A stretch of DNA of 64,000 nucleotides from Saccharothrix carnea (GTDB lineage: Bacteria > Actinomycetota > Actinomycetes > Mycobacteriales > Pseudonocardiaceae). Numbering within the stretch: position 1 is the first letter of the stretch; every line of letters begins with the position of its first letter. The DNA is taken from NCBI RefSeq assembly GCF_003014735.1, contig NZ_PYAX01000003.1, positions 62,001 to 126,000 on the forward strand. Direction: 5' to 3'. Under the pieces are notes generated by a model. It was not told where the DNA came from and did not search any database. It was given only the letters and a program-made list of their open reading frames with translations. Both the position numbers and the translations under genes were made by a program. Shown here one piece after another: positions 28,879 through 37,702 of the stretch.

Positions 28879-29498
28879 GCCCGGCCCAGCGAGTCGGCAC
28901 GCCGGGTCGTCTCCGGCAACCGCGTCACGCACAGCCGCAACACCTCGGCGCACGCCCGGTCGAGGTCGATGCGGTGCCCCACGGACACGAACACCGGCTT
29001 CACGCCCTCGCGCGTCCGCAGCGCCCGCCCCACGACCTCGCCGTCGTCCACGAGATCGGTGTGCGCGCCGCGCACGTCGTCCGGCGGGTCGAACCGGCCC
29101 ATGGGCGTCTTCGCCACACCCACGCTCGGCAGGTCCGCCAACACCCCGAGGTGGCAGGCCAACCCGAACCGCCGGGGGTGCGCCAACCCCTGCCCGTCGC
29201 ACACCAGCAGGTCCGGCCGCACGGTCAGCTCGTCCATCGCCTCCAGCAACGACGGCAGCTCCCGGAACGCGAACAGCCCAGGCACGTACGGGAACTCCGC
29301 CTTGCCCGCCACCACGACGGAGTCCACGGTCTCCAACGTCTCCGCGTCCAGCACCACGATCGCCGCCGCCAGCCGGTCGTCGTCGGCGTAGGACACGTCG
29401 AGCCCGGCGACGTGCCGCACCACCAGCCCGGGATCGGTCACGGTCGACACGCGCGGCCGCAGCCGTTCCTGCTCGGCGACCGCCTCCTCGGGCGTCAC
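28866..29498 (-). CDS. nfi: Endonuclease V (deoxyinosine 3' endonuclease)
   Basis: 210 residues with all EndoV marks: AGLDVSYADD (first catalytic Asp), FPYVPGLFAFRELP with PYVxG and the invasive FxxxR, VCDGQGLAHPRRFGLA (second Asp), and GVAKTPM. Cuts near deaminated bases such as inosine. GTG at 29498 is the start that brings in the family N-terminus EEAVAEQERLRPRV; it overlaps the stop of the DUF3500 gene by 4 bases, suggesting coupling. Confidence 0.92.
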   Translation of the reverse strand: MTPEEAVAEQERLRPRVSTVTDPGLVVRHVAGLDVSYADDDRLAAAIVVLDAETLETVDSVVVAGKAEFPYVPGLFAFRELPSLLEAMDELTVRPDLLVCDGQGLAHPRRFGLACHLGVLADLPSVGVAKTPMGRFDPPDDVRGAHTDLVDDGEVVGRALRTREGVKPVFVSVGHRIDLDRACAEVLRLCVTRLPETTRRADSLGRAQLR

Positions 29499-30430
29499 CG
29501 GTGCCACACCGAGGCGCGGTGCGCGGCCAGCAGGTCCTCGCCGAAGTCGCCCGACCGCCGCCGCCACACCGAGTGCGCGTGGTTGGCGTCGTTGTCGGTG
29601 TTGTCGTACTCGATCAGCAGGTCCGGTCCCTGGATCCGGTAGTAGTGCCCCGCGCCGCGCTTGTCCGACCCCTCCCACGAGAAGTGCAGCCGGTCGAGGT
29701 CCAGCGCGTCGAACTCCTCGTCGGCCAGGTCGCCGGTGAGCCGGTCGAGGTAGTAGCGGACCAGCCCGACGAGCAGCCCGCGTGACGCCCGGTCGAGCTG
29801 CGTGGGCGTGACGCCGACCGGGTCGAGGTCGCCGACGCGGCGCGCGTTGCCGGTCTTCAGGTCCGGCGGCGGCGTGTCGGCGACCACGGCCAGCCCCCGG
29901 GCGGTGCGGCCCATCCGGTCCAGCAGCTCGCGGGCCAGCTCCTCCTCCAGCCGCAACGGCTGCAACACCGTGCGGCCCCGGTAGGTGGTGCGCGCCGGGT
30001 GGGCGCCGAGGAAGAACGGGGTGGCCGACACGCGTCCGTCCGCCACCACCACGCTCACCGACAGGTGGTGCCCCTCGACCCGCCAGCCCCACGGCTCGTC
30101 ACCGGGCTCGCCCAGCAGCACGGTCCAGTAGTCGCCCTGGTGCCGGTCCCGGGTGCCGCCTTCGCGGTCGTCCAGCACGTCCTCCAGCGCCATGATGGCG
30201 GTCGTCTGCGCGTAGGCGTGCGGGCTGAGCACGCACGACAGCAACCGGTGCACGGCTTTGCGCTGGTCACGGGCGAGATCGCCGTAGACGACCCCCGGCC
30301 GCGCGCCCGGCGTGTACGCCCACGCAGTGCGCAGGTCGTCGGCCATGGTCCCCACCGCCGTCGCGCGCTGCCCGTCGTCCAACAGGTCGAGGAAGCCCTT
30401 GGTGGCCTCGGCGATCTCGTGCAGCATCAC
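29495..30430 (-). CDS. DUF3500 domain-containing protein
   Basis: 311 residues, cytosolic (no signal in this version). Family marks: FLDLLDDGQRATA at the start, WGWRVEGHHLSVSVVVADG and FFLGAHPA, then HFSWEGSDKRGAGHYYRIQGP and DNDANHAHSVWR near the end. DUF3500 has no established activity. The His/Asp-rich ending (HYYRIQGP, HAHSVWRR) looks like an active or metal site. Overlaps the endonuclease V start by 4 bases. Confidence 0.87.
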   Translation of the reverse strand: MMLHEIAEATKGFLDLLDDGQRATAVGTMADDLRTAWAYTPGARPGVVYGDLARDQRKAVHRLLSCVLSPHAYAQTTAIMALEDVLDDREGGTRDRHQGDYWTVLLGEPGDEPWGWRVEGHHLSVSVVVADGRVSATPFFLGAHPARTTYRGRTVLQPLRLEEELARELLDRMGRTARGLAVVADTPPPDLKTGNARRVGDLDPVGVTPTQLDRASRGLLVGLVRYYLDRLTGDLADEEFDALDLDRLHFSWEGSDKRGAGHYYRIQGPDLLIEYDNTDNDANHAHSVWRRRSGDFGEDLLAAHRASVWHR

Positions 30431-30436
30431 TCGAAC

Positions 30437-30877
30437 TTATCCGCCTTGAGGTCGCGGAGCAGCAGGTGGCAGTCCCGCGGTGAGCCGCCGTCGCGCGTCG
30501 ACGGCCAGCAGGGCGATCGGCAGGACGACGGCGAGCGCCAGCGTCACCACGTTGCCGACCTGGTCGACCACCGGCATGTGGTCCAGGTGCCCGAGGTGGA
30601 ACACCAGGTGCGGCACGGCGAACACCAGGTAGGACACGAGGATGGCGCGGGCGAGCAGCAGGTTCGTCGCGGCGAACGCCAACGCCACCGCGAACCCCAG
30701 GTTGAGGCTGCCGAAGTCGCGCAGCAGGTGCTCGTTGAACGGCGGGAACATCGCCACCCAGTGGTGGCCGGGCGCCGGGAAGCCGTCGTAGAAGCCCTGC
30801 GGCGCGACCAGCGCCCAGCCGCCGACGCCCGCCTGCACGGCGGCCAGGAACCACAATCCGATGCGGAGGAAGGTCAT
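30437..30877 (-). CDS. Small integral membrane protein, function unknown
   Basis: 146 residues with four hydrophobic segments (about 5-25, 55-75, 80-100, 105-128) and a short basic C-terminus. The pattern WALVAPQGFYDGFPAPGHHWV followed by NEHLLRDFGSLNLGFA recurs in actinobacterial DoxX-like or DUF4345-like hypothetical proteins, but I cannot name the family firmly. Start ATG 30877 has GAGGGGC very close upstream; earlier starts would put Arg/Pro-rich random sequence at the N-terminus. Ends 6 bases before the DUF3500 start. Confidence 0.78.
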   Translation of the reverse strand: MTFLRIGLWFLAAVQAGVGGWALVAPQGFYDGFPAPGHHWVAMFPPFNEHLLRDFGSLNLGFAVALAFAATNLLLARAILVSYLVFAVPHLVFHLGHLDHMPVVDQVGNVVTLALAVVLPIALLAVDARRRLTAGLPPAAPRPQGG

Positions 30878-30944
30878 GCCCCTCGGACGACGAAGGCCGC
30901 CGAGGTGTGACAGGACCCTCCGGCCCTGGCGTCGCCCGAACGGC

Positions 30945-31595
30945 TTACGGCCAGGGCTTGAGCTCGGGCCGGTCACCGGTGATCGGCCCGTCCGGCTCAC
31001 GGCCGGCGAGCCACGCGACCAGGTCGGTGCGCGAGCCGGTCAACGTCACGTCCTCGCCCTCTCCGACCGTCCACGTGCGGTCGGGCGCCCGGAGGGTGAG
31101 CCGGACGCCGTCCGGCACGCGTGCCGACAGGAAGTCCACGGCGTGGTCGCAGAACTCCGGCGACCACGTGACCGGGCCGAGGTCGAGGTCGCGGGTGTGG
31201 ATCTCGACCTCGCGCCAGACGCCGTAGGCGGTGCCGACGAGCGTGCCGTCGCGGTAGAAGACGGGGGTGTCCCAGTCGCGGACGTCGTCCCAGGCCTTGG
31301 TGAGCCGGGCGACGGCGTCGGCGATCGCGGCCCGGTGTTCCCCGGCGGTCCGGCCGGCGGCAGCCTCGATCGCGGCGTCCCGCGCGGGCCGCCCACCGGT
31401 GTAGGGCTCGACCTTCGTGCCCTCCTGCTCGGCCTGGCCCGCCAGCGCGACCGTGACGTTCGCCAGGTGGGCGAGCACGTGCCCGCGCGTCCAGCCGGGC
31501 AGCACCGAAGGCTGAGCCACCTGCTCGTCGGTGAGGTCCTCGATCACGGCGGCCAGCCTGCGGTGGGCGTCCAGCGCGTTCGCCTGGATCGTCAC
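30945..31595 (-). CDS. Maleylpyruvate isomerase-family mycothiol-dependent enzyme (DinB-like fold)
   Basis: 216 residues. The N-terminal helical bundle carries the metal His in PGWTRGHVLAHLANV and a second in REVEIHTRDLDLG, typical of the MDMPI_N domain; the C-terminal part is the MDMPI_C-like domain. Mycothiol-dependent maleylpyruvate isomerases are the named prototype, but many relatives have no known substrate. Divergent from the CGNR protein, with 62 bases between. Confidence 0.85.
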   Translation of the reverse strand: MTIQANALDAHRRLAAVIEDLTDEQVAQPSVLPGWTRGHVLAHLANVTVALAGQAEQEGTKVEPYTGGRPARDAAIEAAAGRTAGEHRAAIADAVARLTKAWDDVRDWDTPVFYRDGTLVGTAYGVWREVEIHTRDLDLGPVTWSPEFCDHAVDFLSARVPDGVRLTLRAPDRTWTVGEGEDVTLTGSRTDLVAWLAGREPDGPITGDRPELKPWP

Positions 31596-31644
31596 AGCTC
31601 CCCCTAATGGTCTGTCGACTCAAATGCGTTAGGGAACCTACCAC

Positions 31645-31650
31645 TAGACT
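31645..31650 (+). promoter_or_regulatory. -10 element of a probable leaderless promoter
   Basis: TAGACT ends 8 bases before the GTG at 31658. No Shine-Dalgarno sequence lies between them, so the transcript probably begins at or next to the start codon. A -35 box could not be assigned. Confidence 0.4.
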
Positions 31651-31657
31651 CGCCGGG

Positions 31658-32188
31658 GTGGCACTGGCGTTGGAGTTCGCGGGCACCGTCCGGCACGACG
31701 GGCACGGCGGGCTCACCGACGACCTGGCCACGCCGGAGGGCTTCACCGCGTGGGCCGGGCTGCGGGCGGACGAACCGCTGCGCCGGCGGGCCGTCGAGCT
31801 GCGCTGGGCCGTGCGATCGCTGTTCGCGCACGCGGCACAGGCCCACGAGCGCATGGACACACCGCACCTGATGGAGTTCGAGCGCGCGCTGGAGATCGTC
31901 AACGAAGCCGCCGCGCGGGTGCCCCGGGCGGCGCAGTTGGAGTGGGACGGGCAGCCGCGGCTGCGCTACCTGGACTCCGCCGACGACGGCGACCGCCTGC
32001 TGGCGACGTTGGCGACGGCGGCGATCGAGTTCCTGGCCAGTGGCGCGCGGGCGGACCTGCGCGCCTGCCCCGCGCCCCGGTGCGTCCGGTACTTCGTCAA
32101 GGCGCACCCCCGGCAGGAGTGGTGCAAACCGTCGTGCGGCAACCGGGCCAGGGTCAGCAGGCACTACCACCGGGGCCGCGACGCGTGA
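31658..32188 (+). CDS. CGNR zinc-finger (ABATE-domain) protein
   Basis: 176 residues. N-terminal ABATE-type region with LEFAGTVR, then a C-terminal zinc finger CPAPRCVRYFV ... CKPSCGNRARVSRHY; the CGNR motif and four cysteines are intact. Such proteins are probable stress-related transcriptional regulators. GTG 31658 begins VALALEFAGTV, the usual family start; the frame is open earlier but that sequence is not conserved-looking. Probably leaderless. Confidence 0.87.
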   Translation: MALALEFAGTVRHDGHGGLTDDLATPEGFTAWAGLRADEPLRRRAVELRWAVRSLFAHAAQAHERMDTPHLMEFERALEIVNEAAARVPRAAQLEWDGQPRLRYLDSADDGDRLLATLATAAIEFLASGARADLRACPAPRCVRYFVKAHPRQEWCKPSCGNRARVSRHYHRGRDA

Positions 32189-32190
32189 GA

Positions 32191-32220
32191 CCGCGCGGGC
32201 ACCCGGGGGCACCCGCGCGG
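32191..32220. terminator. GC-rich hairpin between convergent genes
   Basis: CCGCGCGGG (32191-32199) and CCCGCGCGG (32212-32220) form a 9-bp stem. No T tract follows, so the terminator assignment is tentative. It separates the CGNR and CBS genes. Confidence 0.45.
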
Positions 32221-32227
32221 CCGGTGG

Positions 32228-32656
32228 TCAGCCCTGCACGATGTACGCGGTCAGCTGGTCGTGGTCTTCCTGCAGCTGGTTGATCCGGCTCTTCACCACG
32301 TCGCCGATGCTGACGATGCCGACCAGCTCGCCACCGTCGACCACCGGCACGTGCCGGATGCGCCGTTCGGTCATCAGGACGGTGAGGCTGTCGACCGAAT
32401 CACGCGGGGTGCAGGTGAACACCTCGCTGGTCATGATCTCCGACACCGGCGCGGACAGCAGCTCGCCGCCCCGGTCGTGCAGCTTGCGCACGACGTCGCG
32501 CTCGGACACGATCCCGGAGATCCCCTCGGGACCGAGCACGACCATCGCGCCCACGTTGTGCTCGGCCAGCGCGGCGACGAGGTCCGCCACCGACGCTCTC
32601 GACTCCACCGTGGCCACGGCCGAGCCCTTGTTGCGCAACACGTCAGCGATCCTCAT
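32228..32656 (-). CDS. Two-CBS-domain protein
   Basis: 142 residues made of a CBS pair: MRIADVLRNKGSAVATV ... GIVSERDVVRKL for the first and VSEIMTSEVFTCTPRDSV ... GIVSIGDVVKSR for the second. Stand-alone CBS pairs bind adenine nucleotides and act as energy or redox sensors; in mycobacteria a similar protein is Hrp1-like. The C-terminal NQLQEDHDQLTAYIVQG is a short helical tail typical of this subfamily. Single-gene unit. Confidence 0.9.
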   Translation of the reverse strand: MRIADVLRNKGSAVATVESRASVADLVAALAEHNVGAMVVLGPEGISGIVSERDVVRKLHDRGGELLSAPVSEIMTSEVFTCTPRDSVDSLTVLMTERRIRHVPVVDGGELVGIVSIGDVVKSRINQLQEDHDQLTAYIVQG

Positions 32657-32756
32657 GGGCGCCTCCCGATCTCCGCCAGAGCCGGTGCTACCCAGCTCAG
32701 GCTAGTTCGCCGGGCACGTGATCGGCAGATCCGCGCACGATGAGAGCACTGCGCCG

Positions 32757-33926
32757 TCACCGCACCTTCAGCTGCGCGGCGGTCAGCAGCACGCCCAGCG
32801 CGGTGATCGCGACGAGCACCGCGACGGTCTGCCCGAACCCGCCCAGCGCCGCGCCCAACGCGGGCCCGACCGAGAAGCCCACCGTGCGGACCAGCGTCGT
32901 CACGCCTCCGGAGGTGCCCATCAGCTCCGGCGGGGTCCGCTCCAGCAGCACCGCCGCGTGGGGTCCGGCGAACAGCCCGTGCCCGATCCCGATCACCGCC
33001 AGCCGCCACGCGAGGTCCCACGGATCGTCACCCGCTCGGAGCAGCAGCACGGTACCGATCAAGATCACGCCACTGCCCACGAGCGCGACCACCCGGTACC
33101 CGCAGCGGTCCGCGATCACGCCCGCGATCGGCGACAGCACCGCCATGCCCGCCGACAACGCCAGCAGCACCAGCCCCACCGTCCGCGACGGCAGGCCAAC
33201 CAACACGTAGGGCACGACGAAGTTCAGCGCGCCCACCCCCGCGACGATCAGCGGCAACGCCGCCAACGGCAGCGCCAGCGACGGCCGCCGCAGCACGCGC
33301 GCACCGTGCACCAGCGACTCCACCACCAGCCGTCGACCCGGCCACGGCAGGCCGCGCCCGTCCGCCGCGATCCCGCGCCGGCCCACCAGCACCGCGACCG
33401 CCACCACCGGCAGGTTGACCAGGAACACCGACCGCCAGCCGAACAGGTCGGTCAGCAGCCCGCCCACCGCGGGCCCGGCCACACCGCTCAACGGGATCAA
33501 CGTGAGCACGATCCCCATAGCGCGCGCTCGGTGCTCGGGACGCACGTTGGCCGCGATGATCGGCATGGTCACCGCGCCGATCAACGCGCCGAACGCCCCT
33601 TGCAGCGCCCGTCCCACCAGCACCACCTCGGCGTTGGGCGCGATCGCGATCAGCAGGCTCGTCGCACCGAACCCGCCGACCGACAGCAGGAACGCGGGCA
33701 GGTGCCCGGCCCGGTCCAGCCACCGCCCCGCCGGGAGGCTCAACGCGATCAGCGGCAGGTTGTAGGCCAGCAGCACCCACTGCGTCACCGTGGGACCGGC
33801 GCCGAGGTCCGCGCCCAGCACCGGCAGCGCGACCGCGACGGCGGTGAGGTCGAGCGCCGCCAGCACGACGCCCGACGAGACCGCCAGCACCGCGCCCCAC
33901 CGCGTCCGCGCCAGGACGGCGGTCAC
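32757..33926 (-). CDS. MFS transporter (drug:H+ antiporter type)
   Basis: 389 residues, about 12 membrane segments. Motif A-like loop GRWLDRAGHLP after TM2 and the antiporter motif C-like VAGPAVGGLLTDLFGWR in TM5 suggest efflux. The GTG start overlaps the stop of the FMN reductase gene by 4 bases, so the two are co-expressed. Substrate unknown. Confidence 0.88.
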   Translation of the reverse strand: MTAVLARTRWGAVLAVSSGVVLAALDLTAVAVALPVLGADLGAGPTVTQWVLLAYNLPLIALSLPAGRWLDRAGHLPAFLLSVGGFGATSLLIAIAPNAEVVLVGRALQGAFGALIGAVTMPIIAANVRPEHRARAMGIVLTLIPLSGVAGPAVGGLLTDLFGWRSVFLVNLPVVAVAVLVGRRGIAADGRGLPWPGRRLVVESLVHGARVLRRPSLALPLAALPLIVAGVGALNFVVPYVLVGLPSRTVGLVLLALSAGMAVLSPIAGVIADRCGYRVVALVGSGVILIGTVLLLRAGDDPWDLAWRLAVIGIGHGLFAGPHAAVLLERTPPELMGTSGGVTTLVRTVGFSVGPALGAALGGFGQTVAVLVAITALGVLLTAAQLKVR

Positions 33927-34462
33927 ACGACCACCCGACCGGCCAGTTCCGCCAGCGACCCGGCCAGCGCCGCGCGCAGCCCGTGGTCGAGCAGGCGGTC
34001 GTGCTCGTCGAACTGGCGGAACGCGTGCCCGACCGCCACCGGCACGCCCAGCACCGACGCACCGGCCGCGGCCAGCACCCTCCGCAGGTCCCGCTGCGCC
34101 GACGCGGCGCCGTGCGGGCTCGGGCTCGCGCCGACCACGGCGACCGGCTTGCCGGTCAGCACTCCCGCGCCGTGCGGCCGGGACGCCCAGTCCAGCGCGT
34201 TCTTCAGCTGGCCGGGCACCGAGCCGTTGTACTCCGGCGTCGCGATCAGCAGCGCGGTGGCCGACGCGACGGCCTCCCGCAGCGCCGCGACCGCGGCCGG
34301 CACCGGGCCGTCCTCGGTGTCCTCGTCGAACGGCGGCACCGACGCCAGGCCGTCCCACAGCGCCAAGCGCACCCCGTCCGGCAACTCGTGCCGTGCCGCG
34401 GCCAGCAGCCTCCGGTTGACCGACTGCCCGCGCAGGCTCCCCGCGATTCCCAGGATCTCCAT
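33923..34462 (-). CDS. NAD(P)H-dependent FMN reductase
   Basis: 179-residue flavodoxin-like fold: GIAGSLRGQSVNRRLL phosphate loop for FMN, the flavin-binding TPEYNGSVPGQLKNALDW block, and GKPVAVVGASPSPHGA. Reduces flavin, quinones or azo compounds in the cytosol. Coupled to a drug-type MFS gene downstream, fitting a detoxification pair. Confidence 0.92.
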   Translation of the reverse strand: MEILGIAGSLRGQSVNRRLLAAARHELPDGVRLALWDGLASVPPFDEDTEDGPVPAAVAALREAVASATALLIATPEYNGSVPGQLKNALDWASRPHGAGVLTGKPVAVVGASPSPHGAASAQRDLRRVLAAAGASVLGVPVAVGHAFRQFDEHDRLLDHGLRAALAGSLAELAGRVVV

Positions 34463-34511
34463 GCCGTCAACGGTCGGGCTAAGGCACCCCGCCGGGCATC
34501 GGGCACGAGCC

Positions 34512-37151
34512 CTATTCGAACAGCCTCAGCCGGTGCGCGGTCGCCGCCGCCTCCACCCGGTTGGACACGCCGAGCTTGCCCAGGATGTTCGACACGTGCA
34601 CGCTCGCCGTCTTCACCGAGATGAACAGCCGTTCGGCGATCTCCCGGTTGGCCAGCCCGTCGGTGACCAGGCGCAGGATCTCCACCTCGCGCGCGGTGAG
34701 GCCGAACCGGGCCCGCTGCGACCCGCCCTCGCCGGTCAACGTCACCCGCGCCCGTCGCGCCAGGTCGGCGACCCGGTCCCGCAACGGCGTCGCGCCCAGC
34801 CCTTCGGCCAGCTCCGCCGCCCGGCGCAGCGCGTCGGCGTCCCGCGTTTCGGACGCCAGCCCGAACAACGCCTCGGCGTGCCACAGCGGCTGGCCCAACG
34901 CCTCCCACGCCTCGACCGCGGCCCGCCACTCGCCCCGGCACGTCGACGCCCACGCGGCCTGCACCGGCCCCGCCACCGGCAGCTCCGGCACCGCCACCCC
35001 GAGCCGCGCGCCCACCGCGGCCAGCGGCCAGGAGAACCGGGACGCGATCCGCGCGTGCGGCAGGTCGAACGCGGCCCGCACCACGGCCGCCGCCTCCTCC
35101 GCGCGACCCCGCGCCACCCGCACCTCGGCCTCAAGCCGCGGCAGTTGCAGCGGGTCCTGGATGAACGGCGTGTCCGCCAGCTCGCGGGCCCGGGTCAACG
35201 CCCACTCGGCCCGGTCCACGTCGCCGCGGCGCACGTCCACGAACCCCGCCAGGCACAGCAGGTGCGCGTGGTAGACGGCGGGCGGCGCGTGGTCGAGGGC
35301 GTGGTCGACGCACTCCAGCGCCTCGTCCCACCGGCCCGCCGCGATCAGCGCCCTGGCCAGGTCGACGGCGTGCGAGGCGCCCGCGGACCGCGCCAGCCCC
35401 AGTTCCCGCGCGGTCCGCAGGCCGAGCCGGGCCAGTTCCTCGGCTTCCGCGATCCGCCCGTACGCCTCGTTCAGCGACGACTCGCAGTGCAGCGCGCGCA
35501 GCCGCACGCGGTGCGCGGCGACGTTCTCCGCGATGGCCCTGGCTCGCCGGAGCCGGGGCAACTGCGCGTCCAGGTCACCCAGCCGGGCGTCCAGCACGGC
35601 CAACGTGATCAGCGCCGCGGCCTCGGACGGGTCGTCGCCGGCGTGGTGGGCCGCGCCCAACGCCTCCTCGGCGACCTCACGTGCCTCGTCCGGGAGCGGC
35701 ACCGCCATCAGGCGGGCGGCCAGCGAGTTGAGCAGGTAACCCCGGATCGGGTGACCCTCGGGCGCCAGCCGCACGGCTTCCCGGTGGTCCGCCGACGCAC
35801 CGGGCCTGCCCAGCTGCGCCCGCAGCCGACCGCGTTGCTCCAGCACGGCCGCGTACCGGATCCGCTCGACCTCCGGGTCCAGGTGTGCCAGCAGCTCGCT
35901 GGTCAGCTCCTCGCCGCGCTCGTGCTCGCCCGCGCGGCTCGCCGCCTCACCGGCCGACTCCAGCACGGTGAGCCGGTCGACACCGAGGTGCGAAGCGTTG
36001 TCCCACAACGACAACACGCGGTCCAACATGGCCAGCTGCTCGGCGTAGGCCAGCGCCCGGCGGGCCACGCCGGCGGCCTCCCACGCGGCGGACACCGCGC
36101 CCGCGACGTCACCGGCCGCGTACCGGTGGTGGGCCAGCTCGGCGGCGGCCGAACCCGGCAGCGCGGCGGCGTACCGCGCGTGCAGCTCGACCCGTTCGCC
36201 GGGGAGCAGCCGCCGGTAGACCGCGTCGCGGATCAACGCGTGCCGGAACGCGTAGCCGTCACCGTCCACGACCATCACCCCGCCGTCCACAATGGACCGC
36301 ATCGGCGTGACGTCGTGTACCTTGCCCAGCAGCTCATGGGAAACGCTCCGCCCACCGACCGCAGCGGCACGCACGAGCGCGACGGCGTCCGGCGGCAGCC
36401 GTTCGACCCGGCTGAGCAGCAACTCCTCCAGCGACAGCTCCGCCGCGCCGTCCACCAGCGCCTCGACGAACAGGGGGTTGCCCTCGCTGCGCCGGAACAC
36501 CGCGAGCGCGGACACCGGATCCGGTTCCGCGCCGAGGATGCCGCGCAGCTGGGCGCGCACGTCCCGGGCGGACAGCCGGGGCAGCTCGAACCGGCGCACC
36601 CACGGCACCCGGCTCAGCTCGGCCAGCAACGGTCGCACCGGGCCGCCCAGCTCGTCGGACCGGTAGGTCACCACGACCAACGACCGCGGCACGGCGCGCT
36701 GGTTGCGCACCAGGAAGTCGAGCAGGTCGCGGCTGGAGCGGTCCAGCCAGTGCGCGTCCTCGACCACGAGGACCACGGGCCGTTGCTCGGACAGCCTGGC
36801 CAACAACGACAGCACGCCCTCGAACAGCCTGGGTCGCGCTTCGTCGCCAGTCGGCTCGGTGTGGGAGGTGGGCAGCAGCGGTGCGAGGTCGGCGCGTTCG
36901 GCGTCCGCCACCGCGACACCGCGCAGCGCCGCGACGAACGGCGCGAACGGCAGCCCGTCCAACTCGACGCAGCCGCCCAGCAGCACGGTGGCGTCGAGAC
37001 CGGCGGTGAAGTCGTCGAGCAGCCGGGACTTCCCGACGCCCGCCTCACCGCCGACGAGCACCGTCGCGGGCGCGTGGTGGAACGCGCCCGCGAGGTGCCC
37101 GAGTTCGGCCGACCGCCCGACCAGCTCCGGGCTCACCAGGTGTGCGCTCAT
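34512..37151 (-). CDS. Large ATP-binding LuxR-family regulator (LAL/MalT-like)
   Basis: 879 residues. AAA-type ATPase at the N-terminus with Walker A GGEAGVGKSRLL (about 34-45) and Walker B VVLVVEDAHWLD, a long helical TPR-like middle region, and a C-terminal LuxR HTH (LTAREVEILRLVTDGLANREIA then a recognition helix ending SNILGKLGV). LAL regulators control secondary metabolism or sugar use. ATG 37151 begins at MSAHLVSPELVGRSAEL, the family start; the open frame upstream is the region of the two microprotein genes and is not coding in this frame. Confidence 0.92.
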   Translation of the reverse strand: MSAHLVSPELVGRSAELGHLAGAFHHAPATVLVGGEAGVGKSRLLDDFTAGLDATVLLGGCVELDGLPFAPFVAALRGVAVADAERADLAPLLPTSHTEPTGDEARPRLFEGVLSLLARLSEQRPVVLVVEDAHWLDRSSRDLLDFLVRNQRAVPRSLVVVTYRSDELGGPVRPLLAELSRVPWVRRFELPRLSARDVRAQLRGILGAEPDPVSALAVFRRSEGNPLFVEALVDGAAELSLEELLLSRVERLPPDAVALVRAAAVGGRSVSHELLGKVHDVTPMRSIVDGGVMVVDGDGYAFRHALIRDAVYRRLLPGERVELHARYAAALPGSAAAELAHHRYAAGDVAGAVSAAWEAAGVARRALAYAEQLAMLDRVLSLWDNASHLGVDRLTVLESAGEAASRAGEHERGEELTSELLAHLDPEVERIRYAAVLEQRGRLRAQLGRPGASADHREAVRLAPEGHPIRGYLLNSLAARLMAVPLPDEAREVAEEALGAAHHAGDDPSEAAALITLAVLDARLGDLDAQLPRLRRARAIAENVAAHRVRLRALHCESSLNEAYGRIAEAEELARLGLRTARELGLARSAGASHAVDLARALIAAGRWDEALECVDHALDHAPPAVYHAHLLCLAGFVDVRRGDVDRAEWALTRARELADTPFIQDPLQLPRLEAEVRVARGRAEEAAAVVRAAFDLPHARIASRFSWPLAAVGARLGVAVPELPVAGPVQAAWASTCRGEWRAAVEAWEALGQPLWHAEALFGLASETRDADALRRAAELAEGLGATPLRDRVADLARRARVTLTGEGGSQRARFGLTAREVEILRLVTDGLANREIAERLFISVKTASVHVSNILGKLGVSNRVEAAATAHRLRLFE

Positions 37152-37186
37152 GGCGCACCGGAGACTAGTCGGGCGGCGTCGGCCTA

Positions 37187-37378
37187 TCAGCCGCCGCTGG
37201 TGCGCCGGAACACGCGTCGTCCCACGAACGTGTTCTGGTGCGGGCGGCCGGGGATCTTGTTCACGCCGTCGTTCTTCTGGGCGTGACCGCGGCGGGCCGC
37301 GCGGTTGAGCGGAACGGCGGTCTGCTCCGGCTCCGCCTGCTCGACGTCGTCGGCCTGCGGGGTGTCCTGGTCGGTCAT
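37187..37378 (-). CDS. Microprotein with NRAARRG motif (63 aa)
   Basis: 63 residues, Asp/Glu/Gln-rich at the start and Arg-rich at the end (GRPHQNTFVGRRVFRRTSGG). ATG 37378 has the strong ribosome site AGGAGG 6 bases upstream. It shares PxNRAARRG with the 50-residue protein encoded just upstream at 37411-37563, so the two are probably paralogous and co-transcribed. No membrane segment. Not recognised as a named family; the basic tail suggests nucleic-acid or ribosome contact, which is inference. Confidence 0.72.
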   Translation of the reverse strand: MTDQDTPQADDVEQAEPEQTAVPLNRAARRGHAQKNDGVNKIPGRPHQNTFVGRRVFRRTSGG

Positions 37379-37410
37379 GTTTGCCTCCTGGGGTGTGGCG
37401 AAGTCGCTGG

Positions 37411-37563
37411 TCAGCGACGCCGCATGGCGTACTGGCGCGGGTTGGCGACAGCTCGGCCACCGCCGAAGCGCGGGTGCACCGCGCCGTTCGAGCGGGCGCC
37501 GCGGCGTGCGGCGCGGTTGGTCGGCTGACCGTCGTGTGGTGGTTCGTTGCGCATGGTGGGCAT
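37411..37563 (-). CDS. Microprotein with NRAARRG motif (50 aa), short gene
   Basis: 50 residues: begins MPTMRNEPPHDGQ, then PTNRAARRGARSNGAVHP and a Gly/Arg-rich end (RFGGGRAVANPRQYAMRRR). GAGGAGG lies 7 bases upstream of ATG 37563 (an in-frame ATG at 37554 is an alternative). The ribosome site, the shared NRAARRG motif with the next gene and the 32-base spacing support a real gene. Strongly basic, so possibly nucleic-acid binding. Confidence 0.68.
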   Translation of the reverse strand: MPTMRNEPPHDGQPTNRAARRGARSNGAVHPRFGGGRAVANPRQYAMRRR

Positions 37564-37702
37564 GCGATCGCCTCCTCGGTGTTCGAGGCGTGCAAAGGGC
37601 TACGACCCGTGATGCGACACGGTCGTGAGAAGAGCCGCTGGGGCCACCAGGAGAAGAGCGCGGCACGGCCCGAGGCCGGTGCGGCGCTGGAGGAAGAAGT
37701 CC

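Noticed and set aside
32718-37286. A 4.5-kb open frame on the plus strand opposite MFS, FMN reductase and LuxR genes
   Set aside because: The minus strand carries three recognisable proteins in the same DNA. The plus-strand translation is low-complexity Arg/Pro/His/Gln without motifs.
34500-37600. LuxR regulator starting about 150 codons earlier
   Set aside because: The earlier frame overlaps both microprotein genes, and the first recognised family residues begin at MSAHLVSPELVGR (37151).
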